Below are positions 51,538 to 52,362 of a DNA stretch of 52,362 nucleotides, piece by piece; position 1 is the stretch's first letter; each line of letters begins with the position of its first letter. Position numbers and translations under genes: made by a program. Below the pieces are notes generated by a model, which saw only the letters and a list, made by a program, of their open reading frames with translations, was not told where the DNA came from and did no database searches. The stretch comes from Oligoflexia bacterium (lineage in GTDB: Bacteria; Bdellovibrionota; UBA1018), in the NCBI GenBank assembly GCA_014376785.1, contig JACMQW010000050.1:1-52362 (forward strand), written 5' to 3'.

Positions 51538-52017
51538 ATGAAAACACTCCTCACTTTGGCCCTCACTCTCTTCGCAAGTTCCGCGTTCGCAGTCGACCAA
51601 GTCGAAGACTTAATGACCCAGCTCACGTTTACAGGAAAATCCGGGGACACGAAGGTTTTCAGTGTCGACGCAGAGACTCTTCTCCAGGTTGGGTTGGAGT
51701 TCGCACCCGAAATCGCCGCTCTCAAATCTGGAAATGGGCAGATTTACCAAACCCAGATGCGCGTGTTGCCTGACTCTAAGAAAGACGGATCAGACGTGAG
51801 CACCACCGAAATCAAATTGGTCGCAACCCATGAGCTCTGCCGACATTTCGGTTGCCGGGATGCCAAGCGAGCGACCTTCCAAGTTCTCACTATTCACCGC
51901 GAGCATTCTTGCCGGCCTGAAGCCGATGCTCCTTGTTTCGATAAACTCATTTCCAAAGGCGTCGAAAATTGCGAGATGGACTCACTTTTTTGGCTGAATA
52001 AAAAACCAATCAAATGA
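51538..52017 (+). CDS. Secreted protein of unknown function
   Basis: I start at ATG 51538, which opens a typical signal peptide (KTLLTLALTLFASSAFA, cut before Val-Asp). The mature protein of about 140 residues has six cysteines, including the cluster HELCRHFGCRDA and EHSCRPEADAPC, which suggests disulfides in the periplasm or outside. No family recognised. There is no strong ribosome site. It is convergent with the partial acyltransferase gene, with three bases between the stop codons. Confidence 0.65.
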   Translation: MKTLLTLALTLFASSAFAVDQVEDLMTQLTFTGKSGDTKVFSVDAETLLQVGLEFAPEIAALKSGNGQIYQTQMRVLPDSKKDGSDVSTTEIKLVATHELCRHFGCRDAKRATFQVLTIHREHSCRPEADAPCFDKLISKGVENCEMDSLFWLNKKPIK

Positions 52018-52020
52018 GCG

Positions 52021-52362
52021 TTAGCGAGCTGAGAAAACTCTCACTCTCATTGCGGCTGTAAGCAATTCCGGGGTTTGAAACCGAGCGACTTCGTCCGGAG
52101 TGAACACAGGCCGAATCTCGAGACGGAGAGCAGAACGGACACTCGTCAATTCCCTCAGTAAGAGGATTACCCTCCACTGCGGGACTAACAGGCCGACCCA
52201 TTGGAAAAAGAGGCTGTTGCGGCCCGGAAAATAGACGGGGACGATGGTGGCGCGGGATGCCACCGCGAGTCTCGCCACATGCGAGCTCCAAACCTTCTCT
52301 GTTGTTCGGCTCGAACGCAAAGAATTGAAAGCCGCCACCTCTCCCGCTGGAAAGACCCCGAC
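52021..52362 (-). CDS. Partial lysophospholipid/hemolysin-type acyltransferase (5' end outside window)
   Basis: The frame stays open to the window edge, so the N-terminus is missing. The visible 113 residues start with VGVFPAGEVA, the block III motif (FPxGE) of PlsC-like acyltransferases. They continue with TIVPVYFPGRNSLFFQWVGLL, which matches the putative-hemolysin/OlsB-like branch (PVFFxGRNS). The catalytic HxxxxD motif would lie upstream, outside the window. Such enzymes acylate glycerolipids or ornithine lipids at the inner membrane. No partner gene is visible. Confidence 0.75.
   Translation of the reverse strand, partial: VGVFPAGEVAAFNSLRSSRTTEKVWSSHVARLAVASRATIVPVYFPGRNSLFFQWVGLLVPQWRVILLLRELTSVRSALRLEIRPVFTPDEVARFQTPELLTAAMRVRVFSAR

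Noticed and set aside
1-52362. CRISPR array, insertion sequence or prophage
   Set aside because: No regularly spaced direct repeats, no transposase and no phage structural genes are seen; the two recombinases alone do not define a mobile element.

Overview
The window looks like chromosomal DNA of a Gram-negative bacterium with roughly 50-53% GC. It holds many lipoproteins and signal-peptide proteins, several outer-membrane beta-barrels, an LpxL-type acyltransferase, a BamB-like lipoprotein and a FadL-like porin. It also carries the c-di-AMP cluster cdaA-cdaR-glmM. This mix, with rrf2-iscS-mtaB-rnc-era-der gene order and many orphan secreted proteins, suggests a member of the Bdellovibrionota or another former deltaproteobacterium. 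That is an inference from gene content; no marker in the window proves it. I see no prophage, insertion sequence or CRISPR array.

Left part (1-15.4 kb), mostly accessory. It holds the 3' part of a repeat-rich protein, an exported protein of unknown role, a matrixin-like lipoprotein protease, two divergent CAT-type amino-acid permeases (one fused to an exported HD domain), a FadL-family porin and a lipoprotein polysaccharide deacetylase. Next come two coupled receiver-like regulators (one with a G10 tract in its coding sequence), a lipoprotein, a small TPR-like protein and an apparently frameshifted secreted gene.

Middle part (15.5-30.7 kb). It holds tRNA-Leu(GAG), a barrel protein, a tyrosine recombinase that has lost half its catalytic residues, a PMT-type mannosyltransferase, a SEC-C protein, an AEC transporter, LpxL and a BtpA-like protein. 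An intact tyrosine recombinase follows, then a C-terminal remnant of a trans-aconitate methyltransferase and a palindrome with the 11-6-11 geometry of a dif site. Next is an operon pairing an exported amidoligase-like protein with a tandem-duplicated NlpC/P60-like (DUF4105-type) protein, then oligopeptidase B, a DUF4399 protein and a small unknown protein with a palindromic operator-like leader.

Right part (30.8-52.4 kb), mainly conserved housekeeping on the minus strand. It includes yfgM-bamB; two barrel genes inserted in the opposite direction; rrf2-iscS-mtaB-rnc-era-der, with a hairpin and promoter in front of rnc; then tilS and ftsH-cdaA-cdaR-glmM-pdxJ-nnr-tsaE. These genes serve Fe-S/sulfur supply, tRNA modification (mtaB, tilS, tsaE), ribosome assembly (era, der), RNA processing (rnc), envelope proteostasis (ftsH, bamB), c-di-AMP signalling with peptidoglycan precursor synthesis (cdaA, cdaR, glmM), vitamin B6 synthesis and NAD(P)HX repair. 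The window ends with elongator tRNA-Met, a small lysine-rich protein, a secreted protein and a partial acyltransferase.

Many genes overlap by an ATGA or TTGA start/stop, or run convergently into each other, so the genome is compact. Where a Shine-Dalgarno site favoured an internal start, I moved the start and say so. All family assignments come from motifs read by eye.
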